From positions 15,835,501-15,899,500 of the forward strand of contig JASWHV010000011.1 of the NCBI GenBank assembly GCA_030760725.1: a stretch of 64,000 bases of DNA, written 5' to 3'. Positions 32,093-43,025 of this stretch are shown here, in pieces. Below the pieces are notes generated by a model. It was not told where the DNA came from and ran no database searches. It saw only the letters and a list, made by a program, of their open reading frames with translations. This DNA is from Neostapfia colusana. Lineage: Eukaryota > Streptophyta > Magnoliopsida > Poales > Poaceae. The translations under genes were made by a program, and so were the position numbers. How positions within the stretch are numbered: position 1 is the first letter of the stretch; every line of letters begins with the position of its first letter.

Positions 32093-33422
32093 TTTGGGCC
32101 TCGACCGTAATACCCAGGAAGTGGTGGAGACGACCCACGTCCTTCATAGCGAACTCCTGCTGTAAGGCAGAAATGGTTCGCTGAAGCAGAGTCGGACTAG
32201 ATGCTGTTAGTACAATGTCATCGACGTACAGTAAGAGGTAAGCTGTGTCACTGCCCCGTCGATAGACAAACAGCGAAGTGTCCGACTTAGCTTCAACAAA
32301 CTATTGTGAGACCAAGAAAGAGGCGAACCGGCTGTACCAGGCTCGCGGTGCCTGCTTCAATCCGTACAGGGATTTGTTCAGCTTACAGATCATGTCTGGG
32401 TGAGCTGAATCTACAAATCCTGCCGGCTGACTGCAGTACACCGTCTCGGTCAGTGTACCGTGGAGGAAGGCGTTCTTGACGTCCAGCTGGTGGACAGACC
32501 AAGAACGTGAGAGAGCTAACGACAGTACGGTATGAACTGTCGCCGGCTTCACCACCGGGCTGAAAGTCTCGTCGTAGTCAACTCCAGGGCGCTGAGTGAA
32601 GCCCCGGAGTACCCAACGAGCCTTGTATCTCTTCAAAGTGCCATCCGCTTTCTTCTTATGCGTGAATATCCACTTGCCTGTGACAACATTGCCACGACCA
32701 GGACGGGGAACCAGGTCCCAGGTCCGGTTGGCAAGTAAGGCCTCATACTCTTCCTCCATAGCGCGGCGCCAGTTATGGTCGGCGAGGGCGCTACGCACGG
32801 AAGTAGGTATGGGCGAGATCGAAGAAGGCCCGGTCGGTGGAGTTGTCGTCGACGAGAAAGCGGCACTATCAAACCGCTCCACTGGTCGAAGACTCCCGGA
32901 CGCACGTCGAGTCACCATCGGGTGGACGTGACCAGGATCCCTGTGAAGTAGAGGGGGGTTGTACACCGGCCGGTCGGGTACAACCATCTTCTCTCGTCGT
33001 GGATAGACGAGAGTGGGTCTCGATGCCGCGCGTGGCGTCGTCGGAGCAGGAGCCTCTCCCCGCGCTCGTCGCTGGTAGACAAGTGCGGGGTCAGCAAAAC
33101 GAGAAGACGTCGTCGGTGCCGCGCGTGGCGCGGCTGGTGGCGTCGTGCTCGCTGCAGGTGACGTCGGGGAGGTAGCTGGTGATGCTGCTGGTGCTGTACG
33201 TGGTACAGCTGGAGACGCCGAGGGCACCTGGGGTACCGTAGATGGTGTCGGGGAAGCCGAGGCCGCGCGTGGCGCAGCAGGTGACGTCGGAGGCGTCCAT
33301 GCCACACGGGGTGTAGCGGGTGACGCCTGAGACATCGATGCCACACGAGGTGCAGCAATCGGTGTCGAGGGCATCTGGGACGTAGCTCGTGTCGATCCTG
33401 CAGAAGAAATAGGCCAAGGCAA
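32093..33422 (-). pseudogene. Cop-A reverse transcriptase, truncated
   Basis: A Pro/Ala/Ser-rich linker with repeats of the type SPAAPRAAS (33090-33400) leads into RT: ALLANRTWDLVPRP, KWIFTHKKKADGTLKRYKAR, RPGVDYDETFSPVVK, LDVKNAFLHGTL, LYGLKQAPRAWYSRF. An in-frame TAG at 32301-32303 follows FLVSQ. The frame then resumes with FVEAKSDTSLFVYRR and the catalytic YVDDI (about 32215-32230), then GRLHHFLGI. Copia sequence stops at about 32093, so RNase H is missing. Confidence 0.88.
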
Positions 33423-33599
33423 CTAGGAGGCAACCTCGGGGTCAGTAGGAAAAAGGGAGTCCAGCTCTGTTGTGGAATCAGAAGAGGTGGTGGAAAAAGG
33501 AAAAGATGACTCATCGAAAACGACGTGCCGAGAGATCAAAAGACGGTGGGTAGTGAGATCTAACATCGGTAACCCTTATGATCAAGGGAATACCCGAGG

Positions 33600-34425
33600 A
33601 AAACACAACGCATCGAGCGAGGCGCAAGCTTATGTGGGGCGGTAGCGGAAAGGTTAGGGTAGCAAGCGCAAAACTCAAACATGGTCATAAAGAGTAGTGC
33701 CGTATAAAGCAAAGTATGGAGTGGGGGCACAAATCGCCTTGGTGGGAAGGCGATTAATCAGGAGGGTGGCAGTGTGAAGGGCCTCTACTCAGTACTGGGC
33801 GACAATGGATGCCTGAAACATCAGGGAGCGGATGACATCGTTGCTGGTACGAATCATGCGCTCAACCTTGCCGTTTTGAGGAGAGGTGTACGGACAAGAC
33901 ATGCGCAACTGGACTCCATGTGCGAAGAGAAAGCTACGAAACTCCGAGTTATCAAACGTGTCTGTTATTGCACTGAATAGCTCGGATAGTGCGCCTGAAC
34001 TGAGTGGAAACCGAAACGAAGAAGTGAGAAAGATTAACAAATATCTCAAACTTATGTAAAGGAAAAGTCCATGAAAAATGTGAAAAATCATCAATTATCA
34101 CCAAGTAATAATTAAAGCCCGACACAATGGTAATAGGTCATGTCCAAAAATCACAATGAATAAGATAAAAAATGTGCTCAACATGAGTCACAGATGTCGG
34201 AAAAGGAAGCCGAACATGGCGACCAAGCTGACAGGCATGATATAAGTAATCATGTGTGCCCCTAGTACATGAGATAACTGAACTTCTGGACAACTTAGAC
34301 ATGACATCTACACTAGGATGGCCAAGCCGACGGTGCCAAGTGGTGGATGAAGCTGTAGTAGTCAGGGCAAAAGGCGAAGATGCAGTGGAAGTAGGAAGTC
34401 GAAAAGTGTACAGGGCCCCAAGCTA
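33600..34425 (-). pseudogene. Cop-A integrase, degraded
   Basis: The recognisable part (33789-34094) has FRSFLFAHGVQLRMSCPYT and SPQNGKVERMIRT, the end of the Copia integrase core including the catalytic Glu (VER). Sequence upstream to 34425 is AT-shifted, with frameshifts and no readable first or second catalytic Asp. It would have inserted the Copia cDNA. Confidence 0.7.
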
Positions 34426-34734
34426 TCACATCAAAAAAGAATTCATCAGGTAGAAAGATCCTTCATAGATAACCAAAAGGATAAAACTCAACGGAAACAT
34501 ATTATCGGTGGTAAAGCGACGGACATAAAGCAAATTTTGAATGATATCCGGAGCGACAAGAATGTTTTTGAGTTGGAAAGAATGCGGGAACCTAGAGTCA
34601 CCTACTGAGGTGACCGGAAGAACAAACCCACTCCCAACAACGATAGATGAAGGAAAAGAAGGGTGGGGAGGGTTGGTAGAAAAAAAGTATAGTGGTGTGG
34701 TATGACGCTCCGGAGTCAGCAACCTATTCGGCAC
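34426..34734 (-). pseudogene. Cop-A protease/pre-integrase region
   Basis: The frame has VGSGFVLPVTSVGDS and LKNILVAPDIIQNLLYVRR, typical of the Copia stretch between protease and the pre-integrase domain. The catalytic D-S-G motif should lie just upstream (about 34735-34790), where the frame is disrupted. Confidence 0.65.
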
Positions 34735-36004
34735 CCGGTGGAGTGAGATGCATGGTGCTGAACGAAGAAGCCAGTGACTGGCGATCCCACGTCGAGGGCG
34801 GCTCCTGGTGCGGTGCCGGTGGCTCCGAGTACCCAGCAGAGTAGTCGGTGCCTCCGTAGGTCGAGGCCGACTGTCCTCAGAAGCGTAGCCAGTCCCGCAG
34901 TAGGCCTAAGTCGGCGGCCCACCAACAGTGTAGGCTGGTCCACTGTATAGCCCGGGGTGGCAACGAACGTCGGCTGAGGACGTGGTGGCCGTGGAGGCGG
35001 AAGACCCGGAGACGGTCCAGGCCATATGTAGATCTGGCCGGTCCACGGGTTGTAGGGTGTGGGCCAGGGTGCACCTCCCCAACCAGTGCCACCACTAGCA
35101 CCAGTAGCAGGAGCAGGAGGAGGGACACCATCACTGCTACCTCCATCACGACTACCATGTTTACCACGACGGCGATGATTACCACCCCCAGAGCCTGCAG
35201 GAGTGCCAGGATGGTGGGTGGTCGCGAAGGTGGTCCACCAGTAGCAGGCGAAGGTGGACACGGGGGCTGCCCAAAGCCGTAAAAGGTTGTGGCAGGCCCG
35301 GAGCCAGTAGAACCACCTGCAGTGATCTCCTCGACCTCAAGATCAGACTAGACCTTCTCGAAGGTCGGGGGTGGCTCTAGACGGAGAAGCCACATCCGGA
35401 GGTGACAGTAACGCTCGTTCAGGCTCTGAAGGACCCGAAGGACGAGAGTGCTGTCAGTGACCGACTCGCCAAGGTCACGTAAGGCATCCGCCATGCCCTT
35501 TATCTCCCGGCAGTAGGCGGAGATGGAGCGGTCAATCTGGACGGTGTTCTGGAACCGTGCGCTGACGTGGAGAGCTCGAGTCACATGGTTCACTAGATAG
35601 CGTTGCTCAAGGACCAGCCATGCCCGGCGAGCGGTGCCGCCACCGCGCTGCCTGACGATGTCCTGTAGCTCCTCAGAGAGGGATCCAACGATCCAGGATA
35701 GGACCATGCTGACCCAAGAGGCATCCACCGGAGAGCCATCCCGGAGGACTTGGTCGTCGAGACGAAAACGCCTCAACGTGAGTAGAACCAGGTCACGCCA
35801 CCGGGAGTATGAGGTGGATTCAGAACTGAGGGCAACCGACACGAGCGTCCCAATCGGCGGCCTGTGCGTGAAGAGCAACGACAAGGGAAGCGAGTACGTA
35901 TCAACGTCTGAGGAAGGCTCGTAGGTAGCACTCAACGGTCGGTGAGCACTCTCCTCGAGCTGGTGAGATAGAGCGGCCATAGAGGCACGCTCCTGCTCCA
36001 GGGC
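34735..36004 (-). pseudogene. Cop-A gag, main part
   Basis: From 36004 the frame runs LEQERASMAALSHQLEES, then the UBN2/gag region: TSYSRWRDLVLLTLRRF, WIVGSLSEELQDIV, AWLVLEQRYLVNHV, ISAYCREIKGMADAL, VLRVLQSLNERY. It stops at 35348 (TAG). Beyond it lies a Gly/Pro-rich tail (WPGPSPGLPPPRPPRPQ at about 34980-35010) in a shifted frame. Gag forms the particle shell. Confidence 0.8.
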
Positions 36005-36009
36005 TAGAG

Positions 36010-39000
36010 TGTCACATCCGGTTTCTCCGAAGAACGACCGAGTGAATATTACATGTATGCCAGGATCATTTACTCATACATGTGACAACAAATAGTGAAG
36101 CATCATTATATTACAAGCCAAGTGTTCGAATACAAATAAGTCTTACATAGCATAACGTCTCGATGGACAATAAGATGTTCATAACAAGTAAATAAAACAG
36201 CAGCGGAAGATAAGTCTTGTGGGCTCCGTCACAGGCGTTGCCCGGGGGACCCCGTGAACCTAAAATCCTTCTTCGGGTCCGAAGTCTTGGTCGTTGTACA
36301 CCACGTCATTCCCTTGGTCTGAGCAGCAATTTAAACCAACAGAAAAACAAGCTTGAGTTCCGTTGGTACTCAGCAAGTGTGGGAAAGTTATGTCATGCAT
36401 GGTTAGAACAAGGAAAGACTGAACTCATGGTTAAGCACTACGCAACCAATGCCTATCACCTTAGCTTATTAAGCACCTACATTACTACATAGGTGAAATG
36501 GTCCCAATTCCCCTAAACCATCATCAATATCAAGTAACCATAACATCATTTCCAATGTTAAGCTCCCCGTTTAACATCCTCAACTTCCCAATTCATCATC
36601 CTCTAATCATGAATAAGTCCAAGCCGCTCTTGACCGTGAGCACGGCTGTTATGACAGTTTTGACTCTGCAGAGTTTGCACCACTGTACCCACATGTAGTG
36701 ATTTCATCTGCCGTTGCCGGGTGGACTAAAAGAACCTTCATTATGCCAGTGGCCGCGAACCACGTTCACAATTCCGAGGTGTGTAGCCAGGAGATCACTA
36801 CGAGGCCTTTACCAAGTGATTTCCGACGAGCGTGGGCCCACTGAGGTTTCACCCCTAACAGCATACAAGAGGCTCCAACCCCGCTACAGTGGCCCCCTCT
36901 TGAGCCTTGCGGTTCATATGGTAGTCCAGCTGACACCTACTCCCCGCACCATCCAAACACCCATGCTACACCGGAGATACGCCTAATTAATTGGCCAAGA
37001 TGCCCCATCTCAGCATGTGGTTGGCACGCTAAAGCCAGGTTACATGCTCTATGAACCGGTCCTTAGGATCCAGGCAAGTACTATGCACATACCCGAGTCT
37101 CGTGCACGCAACACCAAACAAAGCATCCAACTTGCCTAGATCTCTACCTCTACATAATTCATAATATCTCATTCAAGGGTAAAGTAAAACAAATTGATGA
37201 TCTCATATCCCATTTATCCCATTCTAAGCATGGCTAAGCATGAGTAGTGTAAATGAATGACATAATAACATAGCTCCCAACCCAAGCCTACAAGGAAACA
37301 AGATAATGCAATTCTAGGAAAACTTTCTAGCTTGGAGGTCATATTCCAAATTGACAATGCAATTAAATTCTAACTACACATCCTAGTATAGGATCAAAGT
37401 GGTCAAGGACACTTGCCTTCTTCCTGCTGCTCTGGGAAGGGAAAGTCTTGATCTTAAAAGGTGAGAACCTGCTCTGGGGCTGGTTCTACTCATACCAATA
37501 CACATAGCAAAAAGAAAACAACATTCCATAAGTCATAGTCCACATTTCCACTCATGCAAACCACACATACATACATATGAAAGTCATACACATATTTAAG
37601 TGTTGTGTTTACCCTAGATATGTTGATTCTAAGCATACATGCACTTTTAAACATATATATTATCTCTACCTTTAATATTTAGATCTTTAAGTGCACAGTA
37701 TATATGAATTTCCAATTTGAACAAATTTTCTATATTGGGTAATACACTTCTAAGCCACAAAATTTGCATAAAAGATAATTTTCCTACTCCAAATAGGTTT
37801 TGAGATCTTCTACAAAATCTCAATTTGAAGTTTTGGATTTTGGGAACCTCATTTAACATTTTCTAATTATGCATATCTATTTTCCTATATTTTCAGATTT
37901 ATTTTCCTTGCCTAAAAGTGAATTTTAATATTAAAATAGCAAGACATATCAGCTAAACAGAATATGTTCTGATCTAAAATGTCCAATAAAATATCTTTTG
38001 ACTTCCTCTCTGATAGGGATCAATTTAAATTTTTTTTACCCATTTTCCGAATTATTTTCTAGCCTAAAAATGAATTTCCAGCCATAAAACAGCAACCTAG
38101 ATTCATACAAAAATTTCTACTGTTCCAATTACCTAAATAGAACCTTTATGAATTTTCCCTACCCCTTTTTGGTGACTTAGATTCATTTTCCCACATTTAA
38201 ATTTGTTTTATGCCTAAAGGGTGTATTTCAGGAATAAATCACAAAACAGCAACCTTATTTAGTTTAAAAGTTTATTTTCCCTCTAAATTCAGACTTCAGA
38301 TTGTTATACAAATCTCCAACAGGGTTAGAATAATTAAACTGAACACATACTTATGTTTGAATTTAAATCCTATTTACATATTCAATTTCCTGAAATTAAT
38401 AACCCTCAGGGGTTGATGTGCAAATCCACACTGCTGTGGGGCCCCATTTCTCATTTTCTAAATTTTCAGGGGTCTAAGTGTGTAAAACAGGGAGGTCTTC
38501 CTAATTCTTATTAAGTCCAGGGGCTGAAACTGATTTTTAAATGCATTTACATGAATTTCTGAGGTTCCATGGGCTAGATCAGAAGTTTCCGGGGCTAGAT
38601 CCTATTTCCTCAGAAGCTCGGGGGGTAGCTCGTAAGTTTCTCGGGGTTTAATATGCGGGGCTGATGTGGGCCGTTGGATTTAAAACGGAGGGCTGAGATT
38701 AGATCGCGAAGCAGTACGAATTGAATCTATTCGGGACCGCACGATTTAAAACGGACGGGCCACAGGGGGCCACGTCGTCCTTGCCGGAGCCAGCCCGCGC
38801 GCGCGGCGGCCCGCGGCGACGCAGCCTCGGTTCTTTGCCGTTACACGCTAGAACTCACATCTTTTTGCACGGATGGGCTGCGGAGTGGTAGCGGAAGCTT
38901 ACCTAGGGGTTTCTTGGGCTTGGAGAGGTCGGAACCGGCTCTGCGACAACGGTGTGCGATGAAGCTCCTCGGTGCTCGTCGAAGCCGTAGCTAGGGCGCA

Positions 39001-39550
39001 ACGCTCGGTGCCTGCTTCGCCTGCATGGTTCCCCGGGAGCGGCGGGCCGTGACAAAGCTGTTAGTCCAGCGAAAAGCGAAGAGATCCGAAGGTTTTTCGG
39101 CGGGTGATGATTGGTTCTCACCGGAGAGGGAAAAGGAGCGGTTGAGGGGGACCCGGCGGCGATTCCTTGCGTTTATATGCACGAGGGGGGGCGGCGGGGT
39201 TGGTTGAAGCGATATAGCACCGCTTGGCCGAAGATTTTGGCTCGTGGCGTGGAATTCGGACGAGGCAGCGGCGATCGGTGCGGGAGAATCAGTGGTGGTT
39301 GGGGGCGCGCGGAGGAAGGGGATGACACGCGGGCCCCGCGCGGCAGAGAGGGGGAAGGGGAAAACAGCCGCGGGCTGCTAGGCCGGCTGAGGTAGGTTTC
39401 GGCCCATTGGTCGTTTTTCTTTTTCTTTTCCCTTTTTTTTTCTGTTTTTGATTCAAATTTGAATTCCAGTTTGAGTTTGAATTTTTCCTCCACATGCATT
39501 ACGTCCAAAAATTTTAAATTCACATTTTTGACACATTTTGGGGTGTTACA
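36010..39550 (-). mobile_element. Tek-B: solo LTR of the Tek-A family, inserted in Cop-A gag
   Basis: It is 3541 bp, TGTCACATCCGG to GGGGTGTTACA, with target duplication TAGAG at 36005-36009 and 39551-39555. It is collinear with both halves of the Tek-A 3' LTR. No internal sequence remains, as expected after LTR-LTR recombination. A TATA-like CATATAAAC is at 39171-39179 (minus). Interrupted Cop-A gag reads in frame on both sides. Confidence 0.93.
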
Positions 39551-39555
39551 TAGAG

Positions 39556-40345
39556 CGAGTGCCCGCTCGCGCTCGCGAGAGGCAGCTAGAGCCGCGGCAA
39601 TACCGGAGGTGTCGACGACCGCCATGTCGGTGCCGTAGAGGGAGGCGGCAGCCGCGCTGTGATCAGCAGCGGTGCCAGCTGCAGGAAACGGGATGGCCGG
39701 CGGGACGGTGGTCGCGGTGCTCCCTTCCGGCGGGGGCTCGAGGTCGGCAGAGATGGGGGCGGTCCCATCTAGCCCAGAGGCGGCACCGTCCATGAGGACG
39801 ACGGCGGCGGGTCTGCCGGTGGCGACTACAAGAGGCCCGCCGGCGGCTGGACCGGTCATAGGAGAGTGGACGCCGACAGAACCAGTGCCGACCGGCGTGC
39901 CGTGGATCGCAGAGGCGGTGGCGACGACGTCATAGCCAGGGGTGGTGCCGGCCACACAGGGGGCGGCGGCCGTCGGCCAAGAGGGGGGGGGGCGCCAGCC
40001 GATCTGGCGGCGGCCCTCCCGGGGGCGGCGCCAGCCGATTCGGCGGCGGCCCGCCTGAGGACGGTGCCGACCAATCCAGCGGCAGCCCGTCCAAGGGTGG
40101 CGCCGGCCAATCCGGTGGCAGCCTGCCCCGGGGGGCGGCCCCGGCTGATCCGGCGACAGCCAGCCCAAAGGCAGCGCCAACCGATCCGGCGGCGTCCTGC
40201 CAGGGCGTGCCGGCTGGCCGGCGTCCAACGGCGGCAGCTGTGGCGGGCCGTAGATCAGAGACGGCGGCGGTAGGTGCGTGCCAAAGCCCGGCGGCGGCGG
40301 CGGCCCGAAGGGAGAGTAGAGGGAGGGAGGCGGCGGCGCAGCCAT
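39556..40345 (-). pseudogene. Cop-A gag N-terminus with 12-residue repeats
   Basis: An ATG at 40343-40345 opens a Pro-rich start (MAAPPPPSLYSPFGPPPP). Six 12-residue repeats follow, then a low-complexity Ala/Pro/Gly region ending GIAAALAASRERERAL, where Tek-B cuts the frame. The frame is open throughout. The repeat-rich N-terminus is unusual; the rest of gag lies at 34735-36004. Confidence 0.7.
39985..40200 (-). repeat. 36-bp in-frame tandem repeat in Cop-A gag
   Basis: The core GATCCGG (with variants) occurs at about 40001, 40037, 40073, 40109, 40147 and 40183, a 36-bp period with one 38-bp step. It encodes 12-residue units such as RPQAGRRRIGWR and RPREGRRQIGWR. Confidence 0.8.
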
Positions 40346-40410
40346 TGAGGATAGGGGTGGCAGTGGCGCAGCTCTTGTGATTAGGGTTAATCCCTAATCC
40401 TAATTACCCA

Positions 40411-40421
40411 GCTGATACCAT
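40411..40421 (-). other. Cop-A primer-binding site
   Basis: The minus strand reads TGGTATCAGCT directly next to the LTR, matching the start of the initiator tRNA-Met complement. Confidence 0.8.
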
Positions 40422-40578
40422 ATTAGAGGAGAATTGTAGAATGGTTAATCAGGTCTCAAGGGGGTACAAATATATAGGGCTGTCAAGGGTGAAAAAGGAC
40501 TAAACTGCCCTTAACCCTAATGACAGCCTAACGAGTAAAATGCCCCTAATGACACTCCTCTAGTTACATAGTCTAACA
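40422..40578 (-). repeat. Cop-A 5' LTR
   Basis: It is 157 bp and in element orientation starts TGTTAGACTATG and ends CTCCTCTAATA. It holds TATATATTTG (about 40475) as a TATA region. The left-hand LTR is missing. Target duplication cannot be tested because the other end is deleted. Confidence 0.75.
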
Positions 40579-41427
40579 CACAACTTTATGTTTATTATTG
40601 TATTTTTTCTCTTGGAATTTTCCTCTTGCCGTTTGGACTATTCAAATTAGCAAAATGTCTGCCCTTTTCACTTGCAAGGAAACATGCTCAAGAGCTAGAT
40701 AACCCATTATCATTGCTTGTAAAAACACTTCAATGCATGAATGTTCTTGTCTCCATTTGTGTTTACTTATCATTCCTGATCCTTTAGTAGTGTGTCAGTA
40801 TTAATATCTTGTGCTAGTTCACTTTCTTTACGCCATTTTTGTCGCTATTCACACCAAGCTTGATCGTTCTCTCTAGGATTATTTGTTGTCAACGTTAGTA
40901 CACTTGGAACATTGTTTATCTATTATCTAGCTAGGGATGTGAACATGTTGGCTTCATAACATCATTTCTGATCAACTTTTGAAATTCTCTTCTGTATGGA
41001 CTTGATAGATAATTATCCTTTGATGAACAAATATTGTGCATACTAGGGATAATATATCACAAGATTATGAAATGCAACACATCTTGGAATATGGGCAATG
41101 CAATTGTTTTGCAAAATAATGATATCAAACAAAATTATCCTTAAGGGCATTGAAATTGTCAACTTTAATGGTATAACTCGTTGCAAATTTAGGTATACAA
41201 TTGGCAATGTTCATGGCATAGATTCAAATTCAACGCCTGTAGATTTTTATGTTGTTGGGTGCATGTTGCTGTTGTGTTATGTCAAATGCAATAGGTGTTT
41301 ATGTTCATGGTGCATTGTATTTCTGTTTGCATACTTGTACACCAGAATTCACTTACTGGCATCTTATATTGGTTATTCATTGTACCAACCTGTTCTGAAT
41401 CTTCTTCTTCTTCTTTCTATGATGCAG
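40579..41427 (+). other. distal part of the putative first intron
   Basis: AT-rich single-copy-looking DNA ending in a pyrimidine tract and CAG. A 47-codon in-frame extension upstream of the chosen ATG (41295-41435) lies here; it is hydrophobic, unlike the protein, and crosses the acceptor, so I treat it as intron. Confidence 0.55.
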
Positions 41428-41435
41428 GTACAATA

Positions 41436-43025
41436 ATGTCATTTGAAGATAAAGCAATTACTAATCGTGTTGCTTCTCCCTCACCAAATGCTATGATGCC
41501 TGAGTCAGATCAAAGCAGGATGACAACCATCAGTTCAAATGTGGAACATTCTCATGTGAATGGCCAAGAAAATGCTGTTCTTGGTCCAGTGGCTATCTTT
41601 TGGGACATTGAGAATTGCCCTGTTCCAAGTGATGTGCGGCCAGAAGATGTTGCTGGAAATGTCCGTATGGCTTTACGCCAGCATCCTGTTGTTAAAGGTG
41701 TTGTGACCATGCTCTCTGCTTATGGAGATTTCAATGCCTTTCCAAGAAAACTAAGAGAGGGATGCCAGAGAACTGGAGTCAAACTTGTGGATGTTCCAAA
41801 TGGACGGAAAGATGCTGCTGATAAGGCTATATTGGTTGATATGTTCCTTTTTGCACTTGACAATCGCCCACCCTCATCCATTATGCTTATATCTGGTGAT
41901 GTAGACTTTGCTCCTGCATTGCATATACTTGGCCAGCGAGGATACACTATTGTCCTTGCCATTCCATCTTCAGTTACCGTCTCATCAGCTTTGAGCAGTG
42001 CTGGGAGTTTTGTGTGGGACTGGTCTAGTCTTGCCCATGGCGAAGGTATTGTGGCCCCTAAGTCTGTAGCACGACGTGCTCCTGATACGTCATGCTATGT
42101 CAGTTGTGGTAATGTGGGGAAGTTCCCTGACATACAGAATGAAGAGGAGGCCATTGTTTATACAGGAACTTCGAGGAATGAATATGGTGACAGACCTACA
42201 GTCAACCATATGTATTGCTACAGCTCTTCACAGGTCACTAGAGAAAGCAAAGCTTTATATACTGTTGCAGATGGGAAATGTAGCATGTCATCAAGGACTC
42301 CTAATTTACCAGGTTGTTTGAATGATGGTCCTGAGGCAGATCAAAGTTTGCCAGATGAAAGGTCATGGTGGGTTCGTCCTGGTGATCTTCAAGGATTGAA
42401 GGGTCAACTGATACGCCTTTTTGAATTATCTGGTGGATGCGTCCCACTTGTTCGTGTTCCTTCAGAGTATTTAAAACTCTTTGGAAGACATCTCTATGTG
42501 TCAGAATATGGAGCTGTTAAACTTGTTCATCTTTTTGAGAAGCTGGCTGACTCCTTCGTTGTTATAGGCAAGGGTCATGGAAAGATGATTTGCCTCTGTA
42601 ATTCTGGTGATAGGACCCTGAAGAATTATCCGAGTACACCAATCATTTTGAAGAAAGAAAAGAGGGAAGGTTCTGCTTTTGAGGATGGCACAGTAAGGAC
42701 ATGCCAGCAGTTGGGCAGCTCATCAGATGATTTATCAGAGGATGAACGTCATATCAACCCAGATGTAGATGTAGCTGATGTGTTTGATGGTCATCTAGAC
42801 AGTTTCAGGAAGGAGATTCAGGAGCTTCTCGTTTGCTACTCCTGCCCTGTTCTGCTTGGTAATTTCGAGAGTCTTTACGAGCAACGTTACAAGAAGACTA
42901 TTGACTATGTGAGCTTTGGTGTTACTGGTCTGGAAGAACTTGTTTTGAAGGTTAAAGATGTGGATTTGTACGAGGATCAGACCAGCAAAAGGAAGTTCCT
43001 TATAGCCAACTACACTAATGGTTAG
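41436..43025 (+). CDS. NYN nuclease-domain protein with two OST-HTH/LOTUS domains (MARF1-like)
   Basis: The product has 529 residues in one exon. Residues ~51-195 are an NYN domain (PIN-like fold): PVAIFWDIENCPVP, KLVDVPNGRKDAADKAILVD and MLISGDVDFAPALHILGQRG keep the acidic residues that bind metal in this family. Residues ~311-390 (LKGQLIRLFELSGGCVPL, EKLADSFVVIG) and ~448-525 (FRKEIQELLVCYSCPV, YVSFGVTGLEELVLKV) fit OST-HTH/LOTUS domains, which bind RNA or RNA-protein partners. Animal MARF1/limkain-b1 combines NYN and LOTUS domains and cleaves RNA; an RNA-processing role here is inferred. The ATG chosen is the first after the acceptor at 41427. The frame is intact with no stops, unlike everything around it. 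Several plant paralogues exist, so no symbol is given. Confidence 0.9.
   Translation: MSFEDKAITNRVASPSPNAMMPESDQSRMTTISSNVEHSHVNGQENAVLGPVAIFWDIENCPVPSDVRPEDVAGNVRMALRQHPVVKGVVTMLSAYGDFNAFPRKLREGCQRTGVKLVDVPNGRKDAADKAILVDMFLFALDNRPPSSIMLISGDVDFAPALHILGQRGYTIVLAIPSSVTVSSALSSAGSFVWDWSSLAHGEGIVAPKSVARRAPDTSCYVSCGNVGKFPDIQNEEEAIVYTGTSRNEYGDRPTVNHMYCYSSSQVTRESKALYTVADGKCSMSSRTPNLPGCLNDGPEADQSLPDERSWWVRPGDLQGLKGQLIRLFELSGGCVPLVRVPSEYLKLFGRHLYVSEYGAVKLVHLFEKLADSFVVIGKGHGKMICLCNSGDRTLKNYPSTPIILKKEKREGSAFEDGTVRTCQQLGSSSDDLSEDERHINPDVDVADVFDGHLDSFRKEIQELLVCYSCPVLLGNFESLYEQRYKKTIDYVSFGVTGLEELVLKVKDVDLYEDQTSKRKFLIANYTNG

Larger units (their letters stand above)
32093..40578 (-). mobile_element. Cop-A: Ty1/Copia element (Ale/Retrofit-like), 3' part deleted
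   Basis: Plus-strand order: RT, integrase, protease, gag, solo LTR Tek-B, gag N-terminus, primer-binding site, and a short 157-bp 5' LTR (40422-40578). The order integrase before RT in pol identifies Copia; the short LTR and the Pro/Ala-rich linker suggest Ale/Retrofit. RNase H and the 3' LTR are absent, removed by the deletion that joined it to Tat-C. Coding parts contain several stops. Confidence 0.85.
946..41427 (+). other. putative ~40.5-kb first intron filled with nested retrotransposons
   Basis: The donor GTAAGC is at 946. The acceptor is a pyrimidine-rich run (TTCTTCTTCTTCTTTC) ending in GATGCAG at 41427. About 1.5 kb next to the donor (946-2427) and 0.85 kb next to the acceptor (40579-41427) look like ordinary AT-rich intron. 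Everything between is LTR retrotransposon. Apart from the outermost LTR-P, the elements lie antisense to the gene, the orientation in which LTR polyadenylation signals interfere least. The donor-acceptor pairing is inference. Confidence 0.42.

Noticed and set aside
31767..32147. A 126-codon minus ORF starting MKDVGRLHHFLGI
   Set aside because: It crosses the Tat-C/Cop-A deletion junction: Copia RT at the start, Tat leader DNA in an arbitrary frame after it.
36217..36986. Plus-strand ORFs in Tek-B and the matching ones in Tek-A LTR (5247-5805)
   Set aside because: They lie in U3/R of an LTR, occur in parallel copies with disrupted frames and contain no domain.
41295..41435. N-terminal extension of the NYN-LOTUS protein from the ATG at 41295
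   Set aside because: It crosses a strong 3' splice site (pyrimidine tract and CAG at 41427) and reads as a hydrophobic, intron-like sequence.
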